Part shown: one piece after another, positions 52,076-60,277 of the stretch
Position numbering within the stretch: the first letter of the stretch is position 1
Layout of the letters: each line of letters opens with the position of its first letter
Source of the DNA: JAXGMV01 sp040768445
Lineage (GTDB): Bacteria > Chloroflexota > Anaerolineae > Anaerolineales > Anaerolineaceae
NCBI GenBank assembly: GCA_040768445.1
Contig: JAXGMV010000001.1
Span: 1,860,001-1,924,000 of the forward strand
Direction of reading: 5' to 3'
Length of the DNA stretch: 64,000 nucleotides
Notes under the pieces: model-generated
The model's input: the letters and a program-made list of their open reading frames with translations, nothing else
What the model was told of the DNA's origin: nothing
Database searches by the model: none
Position numbers and translations under genes: made by a program

Positions 52076-52831
52076 TTACAAAATAACCCTTTCATTATGC
52101 GTATAGATATTATAACTTGTCAACCTGGTGTAACCAATGACGGTGAGCCCCAGTGTGTTAGCGCTGGCAACGGCTGCATGTGTTGGTGTTGTTCGTGAAA
52201 TTAAGATCGATGCACCGATACGATATGCCTTGTCAACCATATCTGAACTGATACGGCCAGTCGTAATCATGAACAGGGGGTTGTAATCAGGCCGATCGAG
52301 CAGCTTTTTGCCTGCCAGTTTATCCAGCGTGTTATGCCTGCCAATATCCTCACAGATCATTTCGATGCCAGACAGTGTTGCCAGGGCAGATGAATGTAAA
52401 CCACTCGATTGGCTGATGCGATTTTGTTCGGCATAAAACGCTTCCATGATTTCAAGCGGAGCTCCAGCAGGTATTTTTGTAACTTCCGGGACGAGCGCCA
52501 GTTTGCCGGTATTGCTAGGTTTTTGTGATTCCGCCATGTCTATATCCTTTGCCTGCGTTTTAAATCTGTTACTTGTCTGTACAGATATTGTGTTGGCACC
52601 AGGGTCTATGATGATGGCGTCCATATCATTTTTTGAGTTAATCCAGCCGAGGTAATACAGGTAACCTGCCGCCAGATAGTCCAGCTCTACAGGCGAACAG
52701 ATGAACGTTACAAGTCGTTCATTGTTCAGGAATAGTTTGACAGCACTTTCAGAAATGACCTGGCCTTGACAAGGCTGCAGTGTGCCTGCTGAATATATGC
52801 TGTAATGTAGACTCGTTGAAGTACCGGCCAT
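52076..52831 (-). CDS. fdhD: FdhD-like formate dehydrogenase accessory protein lacking the CxxC motif
   Basis: 251 residues. FdhD carries sulfur from IscS to the molybdenum of FdhA and binds MGD. Family motifs are present: LFLNNERLVTFICSPVELDYLAAGYLYYLGWI, GLHSSALA, CEDIGRHNTLDKLAGK and TTGRISSDMVDKAYRIGASILISRTTPT. The pair corresponding to Cys121/Cys124 of E. coli FdhD is missing: the segment between SNRFKT and LEIMEAF has no cysteine. Whether it still transfers sulfur is unclear. TGGAGACACGG precedes the ATG. Confidence 0.88.
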   Translation of the reverse strand: MAGTSTSLHYSIYSAGTLQPCQGQVISESAVKLFLNNERLVTFICSPVELDYLAAGYLYYLGWINSKNDMDAIIIDPGANTISVQTSNRFKTQAKDIDMAESQKPSNTGKLALVPEVTKIPAGAPLEIMEAFYAEQNRISQSSGLHSSALATLSGIEMICEDIGRHNTLDKLAGKKLLDRPDYNPLFMITTGRISSDMVDKAYRIGASILISRTTPTHAAVASANTLGLTVIGYTRLTSYNIYTHNERVIL

Positions 52832-53039
52832 CCGTGTCTCCAGTGGTATCAGTTAACACAACAATCTACTCTGTATTATTTTACCTCATTTGTCATAAAT
52901 ATAAATTGATCTAAAAACGCATACTATTCTCCAGCTGGTTTTAGTTGCAAAGTGTTGATCTGGCAGGCGGTAAAACGACGGCAAGCTATCCTGCATTATA
53001 ATTATTTCTACATCACGAGGTTACATTGAGGACAATATT

Positions 53040-54092
53040 ATGGATCTGAACAACCATCAAAATTTTGGACTCTTAGACAAAGAGAACATGTATGAACAGA
53101 TTTTCTCCCTGCCCGCACAACTGGTTGATTCTTGGAGGCTGGCAGGCACTTTACGTTTAGAGATAGATTCAAAAATTGCGAGGGTGTGTGTTTCAGGCAT
53201 GGGTGGTTCTGCGATTGGTGCTGATCTGATGGCATCATACATTGAAGACCAGTGCCAGGTGCCAGTATTCGTGCATCGCAATTACGGTCTACCTGCCTGG
53301 GCTGTTGGCTCCGACACACTTTTTATTGCTTCTTCACACTCCGGCAACACTGAAGAGACATTATCTGCTTATAACCAGGCACTTATAAATGGATGCACAA
53401 TCCTTTCGATCAGCACTGGTGGAAAACTGGCGCAGAAATCAACGGAGAATGGCACCCGTTTATGGCTTTTCAATCACAACGGACAGCCCCGGGCAGCAGT
53501 TGGATATTCATTTGGCCTGATGCTTGCCGCTGTTTACAAGGCTGGTTTAATAGCAGACCCTGGTGATGATATCAGCAGCACAGTGAAATTCTTGCAAGAG
53601 CAACAAGCGAAATGGCAGGCTGAGACACCGGTTAACACAAACCCGGCAAAGCGATTGGCAGGGCAGTGTGTTGGTCGCTGCATGGTCATCATAGCATCTG
53701 ATATGCTGGCACCGATAGCCAGACGTTGGAAAGGACAGGTAAACGAACTGGCAAAATCGTGGTGTCAGTTTGACGTTCTACCTGAAGCTGATCACAATAC
53801 GCTTGCAGGTGTCACCTATTTCCAGGCGGTGCTTGAAAAGTTGATGGTAATCTTTTTGAGATCCAAGTTCTCACACGAGCGCAACCAACTAAGGTCAGAC
53901 CTGACGCAACGCGGATTATTAAAAGAAGGCTTAAACACAGACAGCTATACTGCCGCAGGAAATACAAAACTACAGCAGTTGTGGGATGCTTTGCTATTTG
54001 GGGATTATGTGTCCTATTACCTGGCAATGGCAAACGATTGCGATCCAACACCGATACCGGCAATCACTGACTTGAAGAAGGCGATGCAGTAA
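53040..54092 (+). CDS. Bifunctional phosphoglucose/phosphomannose isomerase
   Basis: 350 residues. SIS-domain isomerase of the archaeal/bacterial PGI/PMI type: VCVSGMGGSAIGADL near residue 51, ASSHSGNTEETLSAY near 96, SISTGGKLAQ, then the C-terminal bact-PGI domain with VNELAKSW and PEADHNTLAG near 245. Interconverts fructose-6-phosphate with glucose-6- and mannose-6-phosphate. GAGGACAATATT precedes the ATG. Convergent with the thioredoxin gene (6 bases apart). Confidence 0.9.
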   Translation: MDLNNHQNFGLLDKENMYEQIFSLPAQLVDSWRLAGTLRLEIDSKIARVCVSGMGGSAIGADLMASYIEDQCQVPVFVHRNYGLPAWAVGSDTLFIASSHSGNTEETLSAYNQALINGCTILSISTGGKLAQKSTENGTRLWLFNHNGQPRAAVGYSFGLMLAAVYKAGLIADPGDDISSTVKFLQEQQAKWQAETPVNTNPAKRLAGQCVGRCMVIIASDMLAPIARRWKGQVNELAKSWCQFDVLPEADHNTLAGVTYFQAVLEKLMVIFLRSKFSHERNQLRSDLTQRGLLKEGLNTDSYTAAGNTKLQQLWDALLFGDYVSYYLAMANDCDPTPIPAITDLKKAMQ

Positions 54093-54098
54093 TTGGCG

Positions 54099-54929
54099 TT
54101 AGAACAATACAGCTGCAAGTTCGCTGCGGTACTGCCTGATCTGCTGTGAATCTGTGCCATACAATTCCATGAGACCCAGAAAAATCTGCCGTACAGTACC
54201 TGACCGGTAATGTTTGTCCTGTCGCAGAATATCGAGCAGACCATCCATTGCGGCTAACAGATTGCCTTTTCTGGCGAGGTTGATGCTGCTGGCAAAGGCT
54301 GCATCCAGATCAGTATCAACAATTAGCTTACCCAATTTATGATCGTTCATGATGACAGCAGCAGCAATGAGGTTCTGTGCTTGCACATATTGTCGAGATT
54401 CTGGAAATTTCTTCAGGTGCGACAGGCCTTCATCAGGGCGATTGAGCGCCAGACAGCATTTGATGTATCCAAGTAGCGCTGCTGGATGAGCAGGATTGCC
54501 ATCCAGTACCTCAAGCAACACTTTTTCTGCTTCCTGCCAGTGATGCTCTGACAGCAGGCTTTCTGCTTTTTCAAGTGCAAGGTTCATTCGATTGGGTGGG
54601 AGAATTTTTCTTAAAAATTCTCTGACACGTTCTTCGGGCTGCGCATCAACAAATTCGCCAACAATTTCACGCCCTGAAAATGCTTTCACTGTGGGGATTG
54701 AGTGGATTCCGTACTGCATGGCAAGGTTGGGGTTTTCATCCACGTCCACCCGTGCAAGACGAAATGCGCCTTGAGATTCCAGGGCCAACTTCTCAAGCAA
54801 AGGTCCAAGAATTCTGCAGGGTTTGCACCATGTTGCCCAAAAATCAACAACGACAGATTTATTCTGAGAAAAGCTCAAGACTTCATACTCAAAATTTAAC
54901 TCTGTCACGTTGATGATGTGATCTGGCAT
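54099..54929 (-). CDS. Thioredoxin-TPR protein (YbbN/CnoX type)
   Basis: 276 residues. An N-terminal thioredoxin domain (about 1-110) with an intact redox motif WATWCKPC and cis-Pro IPTV, then TPR-like helices (MNLALEKAESLLSEHHWQEAEKVL ..., SSINLARKGNLLAAMDGLLDIL). The layout is that of CnoX/YbbN, a chaperone-redox protein; E. coli CnoX lacks the CxxC, but this one has it, so it may be redox-active. GAGGAAATGATACT precedes the ATG. Confidence 0.9.
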   Translation of the reverse strand: MPDHIINVTELNFEYEVLSFSQNKSVVVDFWATWCKPCRILGPLLEKLALESQGAFRLARVDVDENPNLAMQYGIHSIPTVKAFSGREIVGEFVDAQPEERVREFLRKILPPNRMNLALEKAESLLSEHHWQEAEKVLLEVLDGNPAHPAALLGYIKCCLALNRPDEGLSHLKKFPESRQYVQAQNLIAAAVIMNDHKLGKLIVDTDLDAAFASSINLARKGNLLAAMDGLLDILRQDKHYRSGTVRQIFLGLMELYGTDSQQIRQYRSELAAVLF

Positions 54930-55011
54930 AGTATCATTTCCTCTGAATTGATGATCTTAAACCTGCGTAAGTCTCTGTCATTCCAACAATGAAAAATTTC
55001 AAAATGGCAGA

Positions 55012-55428
55012 TTATTCATCATCAATGATTCTTCCGGGCTGCTCAAGCCGAATAATCTCTCCATGTATGTCAATCACAATTTTGAAACCCATCATACCCA
55101 TATAGGCTCTTCCTTCCTCAGGGAGACCTGTTTCCAGCAGAGTGTCCATTTGCTTGTCGATATTTTTCAATTGATTTTGTATGATAGCACGTGTAAAAAG
55201 GTCATCCTGACCGAGCATCTTGGTTGTTTGTTCCATGTATAGCTCTTCATTGCCCCGGATTTGGTCTACCATCATGTTAAGAATCTGACGGTCAACGTCA
55301 ACGCTGGGAATGTGGCGTTTAAATCCGGCATCATCGACAACATAACAAGGTTCTTCACCGACATAGGCAGTGTCAACAACCTGGTCATTCTCATCAATGA
55401 TTAATCCTGCAAACAATGGTTTCTTCAT
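55012..55428 (-). CDS. Conserved-looking protein of unknown function
   Basis: 138 residues from ATG 55428; a GTG at 55464 would add 12 residues. The sequence has a beta-rich start (KPLFAGLIIDENDQVVDTAYVGEEPCYVVDDAG), an amphipathic helical middle (ILNMMVDQIRGNEELYMEQTTK) and a beta-like end (FKIVIDIHGEIIRLEQPG). No signal peptide or membrane segment. I recognise no family. Confidence 0.6.
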   Translation of the reverse strand: MKKPLFAGLIIDENDQVVDTAYVGEEPCYVVDDAGFKRHIPSVDVDRQILNMMVDQIRGNEELYMEQTTKMLGQDDLFTRAIIQNQLKNIDKQMDTLLETGLPEEGRAYMGMMGFKIVIDIHGEIIRLEQPGRIIDDE

Positions 55429-55517
55429 CTTTCCATCTCTTATACAGCGGTTCTGCTGGTACACCCAGTTCCGGAGGTAATTTTGAAAATCATACCATTA
55501 AAGATTGGGCAAATACA

Positions 55518-55556
55518 AACCAGGCACAAACCACATTGTATAACGATGGCCTGGTT
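55518..55556 (-). terminator. Terminator after the L,D-transpeptidase gene
   Basis: AACCAGGC (55518-55525) pairs with GCCTGGTT (55549-55556); in the minus direction the stem is followed by TGTATTTG, in the plus direction by TTTTTC. Confidence 0.65.
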
Positions 55557-55584
55557 TTTCAGCATGTAGATTTTTTTATTAAGA

Positions 55585-56676
55585 TCAATAATGGATATTA
55601 ACAACGGTTCCAACACTCGCCCAATTGAACAACCACCCGGCATCTTCGGTTATGAGATTGATGCAGCCGTGACTCATGGGTGTGCCAAAGTTGTTGTGCC
55701 AGTAGGTACCGTGCAGGCCATAGCCTTTATAAAAGTACATCACGTAAGGTACATCCGTCAGGTAATAACCAGGACCTCTCATGTCCGCATAACGGTATTT
55801 GATATAAATCTGGTATTGACCTGTCACGGTAGGATGTTCCCAGGTGCCTGTTGATGCAATGAATGAGTTGACAAGACTACTGCCTTCGTAGGCAAATACC
55901 TTTTGGGTGGATAAGTTCACATCAATCCAGCGGTCATCGCTGATTGCTGGAGGACTTTGTTCTTCCATCATCACAACCGGGGTGATTTGTACCTGAATGG
56001 GTGTCTCTGATGGCAATGGTAAAGGCGTTTGTGTTGGCTCAGATGTGGCTGTCGGCATTGGAGTGGCAGTGGGTACAGCTGTGCCTGTAGGTGCAGTCGT
56101 ACTCGTAGGCAGGTCTGTTTGGGTAATGGTGTTTTCTATCATAACTTCTGGCGTGATGTTACTCTTTACCAGGGCATTTACCGGCCTGGCAGCATAATTT
56201 CGCTGTTCAATCCTGGGTGTTTGCAGAGACTTACCGCTGAGAAGATAGAAAATGAGCATAGCACTGAGGCCGATAATTGCTACTGTCAGTAAAATCCCAA
56301 GCAATGTTCCTGCCCATTTTTGAATTTTTCCTGCTTTTCGACTGGTTGCTGCCAGTTTTTTTGGCTTGGCTGATGGCTGGCTCTCCCCTTTACCTTCTGC
56401 AGCCTGCAGGCGCTCCTCTGCCCAACGCAGACCAGCTTGTGCGCGCTTGCTGGCAGGATTGATGGCGAGCGCTTTATTCAGATGGTAGATGCTATCACGC
56501 GGCGGTGTTACTGCGGCAAGGATCAGGTGTGCTTCTTCTAATGACGGGTCCTGATGTACAGCTATGGATGCCCAGTAGAATGACTGCGCCTTTTCACCGC
56601 GCATTAACGCAGCCCTCGATTTATCCAATGCCAGCCGGGCGCTGTTCTGCTGACTGTTACTCGCCTGTTGGTACAT
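55585..56676 (-). CDS. L,D-transpeptidase (YkuD) with TPR-like N terminus
   Basis: 363 residues. Residues about 1-90 are TPR-like helices inside the cell, then a basic stretch, one membrane helix at about 122-147, a Thr/Pro/Ser-rich wall-spanning linker (about 185-235) and a YkuD domain at about 248-363 with the catalytic motif HGTYWHNNFGTPMSHGCINL (His ... Ser-His-Gly-Cys). It should cross-link or modify peptidoglycan. The tandem of cytoplasmic TPR-like part with extracellular transpeptidase is unusual. Its start overlaps the amidase gene by 20 bases. Confidence 0.9.
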   Translation of the reverse strand: MYQQASNSQQNSARLALDKSRAALMRGEKAQSFYWASIAVHQDPSLEEAHLILAAVTPPRDSIYHLNKALAINPASKRAQAGLRWAEERLQAAEGKGESQPSAKPKKLAATSRKAGKIQKWAGTLLGILLTVAIIGLSAMLIFYLLSGKSLQTPRIEQRNYAARPVNALVKSNITPEVMIENTITQTDLPTSTTAPTGTAVPTATPMPTATSEPTQTPLPLPSETPIQVQITPVVMMEEQSPPAISDDRWIDVNLSTQKVFAYEGSSLVNSFIASTGTWEHPTVTGQYQIYIKYRYADMRGPGYYLTDVPYVMYFYKGYGLHGTYWHNNFGTPMSHGCINLITEDAGWLFNWASVGTVVNIHY

Positions 56677-57481
56677 CAGTAGCCTGCTCTTCTACGGGAG
56701 GTGAAATTTGTTCCATATAACAAAGTATGCCGGCCGAGATCCCTTTTGCAATCAGCTCAGGTTTTTCTGTCAGGATCTGCCGATCTAAATTCAAATAGCC
56801 GGCTTCCATGACAACCGCAACAGTTGCAGGATCTAACTCGTTGAAAGTGTGAAAATTGGTCATATCCGGCGTTGTCTTATTATAGTTCTGAATTAAGCCT
56901 GTCAGCGAGGTATATTGGTTGATGAGACAGATGTTGAGTTTATCTGCTGCGCCGTAATTTTTCGTGCCTAAAGCGGTTGCAATCTTGAACCCGGTTGCCG
57001 TATCACCTTCATATTCACAGCTGCCATTATGAATTGAAACGACCACAGGGACAAAGTATCCGGTAAGCATTGGGTCAAACTCCTGCATCAGGTCAACCTG
57101 GTAGCCCATGTTAACAAGGTTCTGTTTAACCAGCGTACTAATTCGCAGGTTGACTTCCTGCTCAGTTAAACCATCCGGGCACACTGAACCGCTGTCATAT
57201 CCCCAATGTCCTGAGACAATACCAATCCTTCTATTAGAATCTCCAAGGCTTTGAGCTGGCACTCCGGCAGTTTGTGGTGTTTCAGCCATCATGAACAGCA
57301 TCTCATCAATTACCTGGCCAGAGAAGATATTAGCTGGCGTGAAGAAGGTAAAAATGGTTGCAAGGACAATGGATACGCTCAGAAAGGTTTGGATAATCTC
57401 CCAGAAACCCAGATCAGAATTGGGTGGCAGTGTTCGTTTTGTTGTTTCTGCAGTTGTTTTTGCCTGCTTTTTCGTAGCCAT
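56657..57481 (-). CDS. N-acetylmuramoyl-L-alanine amidase (Amidase_3)
   Basis: 274 residues. A membrane helix at about 31-51 places the catalytic domain outside. Zinc ligands are visible: IGIVSGHWGYDSG (His), GLTEQEVNL (Glu) and VVVSIHNGSC (His); the catalytic glutamate is in VVMEAGYLNLD. Cleaves the amide between MurNAc and the stem peptide. First gene of a two-gene cell-wall unit with the L,D-transpeptidase. Confidence 0.88.
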   Translation of the reverse strand: MATKKQAKTTAETTKRTLPPNSDLGFWEIIQTFLSVSIVLATIFTFFTPANIFSGQVIDEMLFMMAETPQTAGVPAQSLGDSNRRIGIVSGHWGYDSGSVCPDGLTEQEVNLRISTLVKQNLVNMGYQVDLMQEFDPMLTGYFVPVVVSIHNGSCEYEGDTATGFKIATALGTKNYGAADKLNICLINQYTSLTGLIQNYNKTTPDMTNFHTFNELDPATVAVVMEAGYLNLDRQILTEKPELIAKGISAGILCYMEQISPPVEEQATDVPTGE

Positions 57482-57612
57482 TGCTCTTTACAAATTCCCT
57501 TAACAATTATCCCGGTGCTTGTCTCTCCAGTAAACAGTAACTTCACCCGTTGACAGATGGTATACCAGACTGTATAAACAATTATAAAGGTATTGAAAGG
57601 AATTGTTAAACA

Positions 57613-58116
57613 TTGGTAAAAAATGAGGTCCAACCTGATTTTTGTGAAGCCCTGCGGGAAGTGATGCGTAACTGGGCATCTGGTGTGGCAGTTATTACCA
57701 GCGCTATTGATGGCAAAAAGCATGGCATGACGGTAAATTCACTGCATTCTGTTTCACTTGATCCGCCGATGGTTATTGTTACCCTGGCGAAAAACACTCG
57801 CACGCATGAAATGGTAAGCGCTTCAGGTATTTTTGGTGTATCCATATTGTCTGATTCACAGCAGTGGCTCTCTGAACGTTTTGCGGGAAGAGTCGGTTCT
57901 GAGGACAACAGATTCTTTGGTGTACCGATTTTTTATCTCAAGACTGGTGTGCCGCTAATTAAGGAGAGCATTGCCTGGTTGGAATGCACTGTCATCCAAC
58001 AAACAGATCTGCCGCATTCAACCATGTTTCTTGGAGAGGTTAGTCATTCAAAATGCTGTGGAACCACCTCTCCGCTTGTCTATTTAGACCGAAAGTATCA
58101 CAGTATAAAGGGGTAA
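57613..58116 (+). CDS. Flavin reductase-like FMN-binding protein
   Basis: 167 residues, TTG start with AAAGGA about 11 bases upstream. Flavin-reductase (split-barrel) fold: MRNWASGVAVITS, GKKHGMTVNSLHSVSLDPPMVIVTLAKNTRT, SGIFGVSILSD and WLECTVIQQ ... HSTMFLGEV. Members reduce FMN/FAD with NAD(P)H or act as rubredoxin-linked oxidoreductases. It ends 3 bases before the AMMECR1 gene, so the two are co-expressed. Confidence 0.85.
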   Translation: MVKNEVQPDFCEALREVMRNWASGVAVITSAIDGKKHGMTVNSLHSVSLDPPMVIVTLAKNTRTHEMVSASGIFGVSILSDSQQWLSERFAGRVGSEDNRFFGVPIFYLKTGVPLIKESIAWLECTVIQQTDLPHSTMFLGEVSHSKCCGTTSPLVYLDRKYHSIKG

Positions 58117-58119
58117 GAG

Positions 58120-58686
58120 ATGCCCTACACTGAAAGTGAACAAAAGATGCTGCTGCAACTTGCCAGGAAGACAATTGAGCAGGTCACCTGCAGCAGACCT
58201 GTGCCCACCATTATACTGAGCAGCTATCCATCTTCGCTGCAAGAGGATGGTGCATCATTTGTAACATTGACCAAACATGGACAACTGCGAGGATGCATCG
58301 GCGCACTTGAAGCAACCATGCCGCTGGTCATGGACGTCTGTGAACATGCTGAGGCAGCCGCATTGCATGACTACCGCTTTCCATCCGTTTCTTATCATGA
58401 ACTGGATGACCTTTTAATTGAGATCTCCATTCTCACTGCGCCTGTACCACTGGATTACACCTCACCAGATAATCTGCTGGATGCTCTAATCCCGGGTGTT
58501 GATGGTGTTATTCTAAAACATGGCTACCAACGGGCAACTTTTCTACCACAGGTGTGGGAAAAGATTCCAGATAAAGGTCAATTCCTTTCACAGTTGTGCT
58601 TAAAAATGGGAGCATCTGCTGACTTGTGGCGGAAAAAACAACTGACAGTATTACGCTACCAGGTCGAAGAATTTTCGGAAAAATGA
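58120..58686 (+). CDS. AMMECR1-domain protein (AmmeMemoRadiSam system protein A)
   Basis: 188 residues. AMMECR1 domain over almost the full length: GASFVTLTKHGQLRGCIGALE near residue 45, the pattern ALHDYRFPSVSYHELDDLLIEISIL, and GVDGVILKHGYQRATFLPQVWE near 125. Function not established; the protein often occurs with Memo and radical-SAM partners, which are absent here. AAAGGGGTAAGAG precedes the ATG. Confidence 0.92.
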   Translation: MPYTESEQKMLLQLARKTIEQVTCSRPVPTIILSSYPSSLQEDGASFVTLTKHGQLRGCIGALEATMPLVMDVCEHAEAAALHDYRFPSVSYHELDDLLIEISILTAPVPLDYTSPDNLLDALIPGVDGVILKHGYQRATFLPQVWEKIPDKGQFLSQLCLKMGASADLWRKKQLTVLRYQVEEFSEK

Positions 58687-58688
58687 AA

Positions 58689-58719
58689 AAGCAGCTTTAG
58701 CTTTGTGCTAAAACTGCTT
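58689..58719 (-). terminator. Terminator after the DUF4013 gene
   Basis: AAGCAG-C-TTTAGC (58689-58701) faces GCTAAA-A-CTGCTT (58707-58719) with one mismatch; on the minus strand TTTTTC follows. It also lies behind the convergent AMMECR1 gene. Confidence 0.75.
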
Positions 58720-58739
58720 ATAGTTGTTATGAGGTTTAT

Positions 58740-59402
58740 TTACGCTGTTTTGGCGGCAACTGCTTCGTTATACGCCTGTCCATAGAGATGACCGGTGATT
58801 GCCAGTGAGTAGGGCATTGTCAGCAGTACACCAACGCCACATCCTATTGTTCCAAGGCTGCCAATCATACCGCCAAGTGCTGAACCAAGGATGGCAAGCA
58901 GATCAGGCACGGGTGCTGCCTTTACCAGCTTGAACACCTCACTAAATTTCAGACCTGCACCAACAGTGCCCTGATCAAGGAAGCGACCTAACGCCATCGG
59001 GAGCATGAAAGACATTGCCAGGGCATAAAGGAAAGCCAACCCGCCACATAAACAACCTGTTATCGGAAGGATAATTCCAAGAGTGTCAGGGTCCATACCT
59101 GATGATTCGCTCACGATACCAACGATCATGATTGGCAGCATGAGAATAAACATTGGAATTCCATACACCAGTTGCACCAAAAAGGCTTTGAATCCTAAGG
59201 ACAGCTGATTGCCGAACTCCAACCGCGGCAGTTGTAACGGTTCTGGTTCATGACGAATGACTTTTAAGGCTATTTGCATTCCCCATCCGTAGAGAACAAA
59301 CCAGCCAACGAATGGAATGAGTGCAACAAGCCCAATGATGGCTAATTTTTTCAGCCATTCTTCATCCTGGAATGCAAAAGAGAACGCTTTTCCGAAGTCC
59401 AT
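58740..59402 (-). CDS. DUF4013 membrane protein
   Basis: 220 residues with four to five membrane helices. The start DFGKAFSFAFQDEEWLKKLAIIGLVALIPFVGWFVLYGWGMQ and repeated GVGVLLTMPYSLAITGHLYGQAY are DUF4013 features. Function unknown. AAAGGAGTATTCC precedes the ATG. Promoter seen at 59470-59497. Confidence 0.85.
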   Translation of the reverse strand: MDFGKAFSFAFQDEEWLKKLAIIGLVALIPFVGWFVLYGWGMQIALKVIRHEPEPLQLPRLEFGNQLSLGFKAFLVQLVYGIPMFILMLPIMIVGIVSESSGMDPDTLGIILPITGCLCGGLAFLYALAMSFMLPMALGRFLDQGTVGAGLKFSEVFKLVKAAPVPDLLAILGSALGGMIGSLGTIGCGVGVLLTMPYSLAITGHLYGQAYNEAVAAKTA

Positions 59403-59469
59403 GGAATACTCCTTTTCCTTTAGTAATGTTGCTTTAGGTTATGAATGATTTCTAAAAAATGTTATCAAT

Positions 59470-59497
59470 ACTATAGCATTTTTTATCACTGATGCAA
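59470..59497 (-). promoter_or_regulatory. Promoter of the DUF4013 gene
   Basis: TTGCAT (59492-59497), 16 bases, TATAGT (59470-59475) with TG in the extended -10 position. The -35 abuts the palindrome AAGTACTT, which recurs 25 bases away at 59522. Confidence 0.65.
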
Positions 59498-59542
59498 GTA
59501 CTTCATAGAATTATTTTCTTAGAAGTACTTTCATTCAGTTCT

Positions 59543-59809
59543 TTAAAAATGCGTAAATTGATCCACTTTCAGGACAAAAATAATCGATCTACGTGTGTCG
59601 TCATCAGACGCAGGTGTACAGTTAGATCTGATCAACTCCAACGCACGCTCAAGCCGATCATCTTCAACACCAATTAACAACGTGCTCTGTCCACGGCGAA
59701 GAAACCCGCCTGTTGATGCGACATAAGTGACCCGAAAATCTTCGGCTGTCAATGCGTGTGATACTTGATCGTTGTCAACATCCCTGATGATTGCAATTAT
59801 TAGTTTCAT
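59543..59809 (-). CDS. c-di-AMP receptor family protein (DarA/PstA type, DUF970)
   Basis: 88 residues, a PII-like fold: KLIIAIIRDVDNDQVSHALTAEDFRVTYVASTGGFLRRGQSTLLIGVED and the short C-terminal strand IIFVLKVDQFTHF. The glycine-rich STGGFLRRG loop is the family's nucleotide-binding element. Homologues bind cyclic di-AMP. The gene starts 2 bases after the stop of a paralogue. No ribosome site other than that within the upstream gene end. Confidence 0.88.
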   Translation of the reverse strand: MKLIIAIIRDVDNDQVSHALTAEDFRVTYVASTGGFLRRGQSTLLIGVEDDRLERALELIRSNCTPASDDDTRRSIIFVLKVDQFTHF

Positions 59810-59811
59810 GG

Positions 59812-60150
59812 TTATATCACCTCAAAATGTTCTACTTCTAAGCCAAAAATCGTTGCGCCTCCGATGGTAATCGGAGTAGGAGTGGGCAGCGGCAGAGGGG
59901 CACTCTCAAGTGGCACGGCGATGTATTCGATGCGCTGGCGGCAGCTCTCATGAAGTGCGTTCATCACATCATCCACTTTTGCTTCAGGAACACCAATTAG
60001 CAGTGTTGCATTCCTGCGACCCAGGAATCCGCCAATACTTGGTAATCGCGTTGCGATGATGTCCATCTCTGCAAGCGCTATGCGGGCGCTTTCAAGATCC
60101 TGTGCCTGGATTACTGCAATGAGAAGAATATCTTTGTTTTCAGGGTCCAT
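59812..60150 (-). CDS. Second c-di-AMP receptor family protein (DarA-like)
   Basis: 112 residues. Same PII-like fold as the downstream paralogue: DILLIAVIQAQDLESARIALAEMDIIATRLPSIGGFLGRRNATLLIGV and a C-terminal FGLEVEHFEVI strand; the T-loop insertion (IAVPLESAPLPLPTPTPITIGG) is longer and proline-rich. The two may form homo- or heterotrimers. AAAGGAGGACTGG precedes the ATG at 60150, which overlaps the stop of a small ORF. Confidence 0.88.
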   Translation of the reverse strand: MDPENKDILLIAVIQAQDLESARIALAEMDIIATRLPSIGGFLGRRNATLLIGVPEAKVDDVMNALHESCRQRIEYIAVPLESAPLPLPTPTPITIGGATIFGLEVEHFEVI

Positions 60151-60277
60151 CCAGTCCTCCTTTTTCTCTCAAATATTGAATCAATGCCCGGTAACTATCC
60201 ACCAGACTGTCTGTGTTGTTGACCTTGCCGCTGTTGTGGGTATCCCCATATCTTGCAGGCAGGGCAGATATCCTCAC
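60140..60277 (-). CDS. Putative 45-codon ORF coupled to the DarA-like pair
   Basis: GTG at 60277, TGA at 60140-60142, ending 11 bases inside the next gene (ATG 60150). The C-terminal half reads like real protein: SLVDSYRALIQYLREKGGLD, an amphipathic helix, and the ribosome site GGAGG of the next gene lies in it. Upstream is a stop codon in frame, and no ribosome site is seen for GTG, so it may be a remnant of a longer gene. Upstream to 60436 the gap holds no feature I recognise. Confidence 0.35.
   Translation of the reverse strand: MRISALPARYGDTHNSGKVNNTDSLVDSYRALIQYLREKGGLDGP

Noticed and set aside
55997..56197. Gly/Val-rich open frame opposite the L,D-transpeptidase linker
   Set aside because: It is the complement of the Thr/Pro-rich linker repeats and not a gene.
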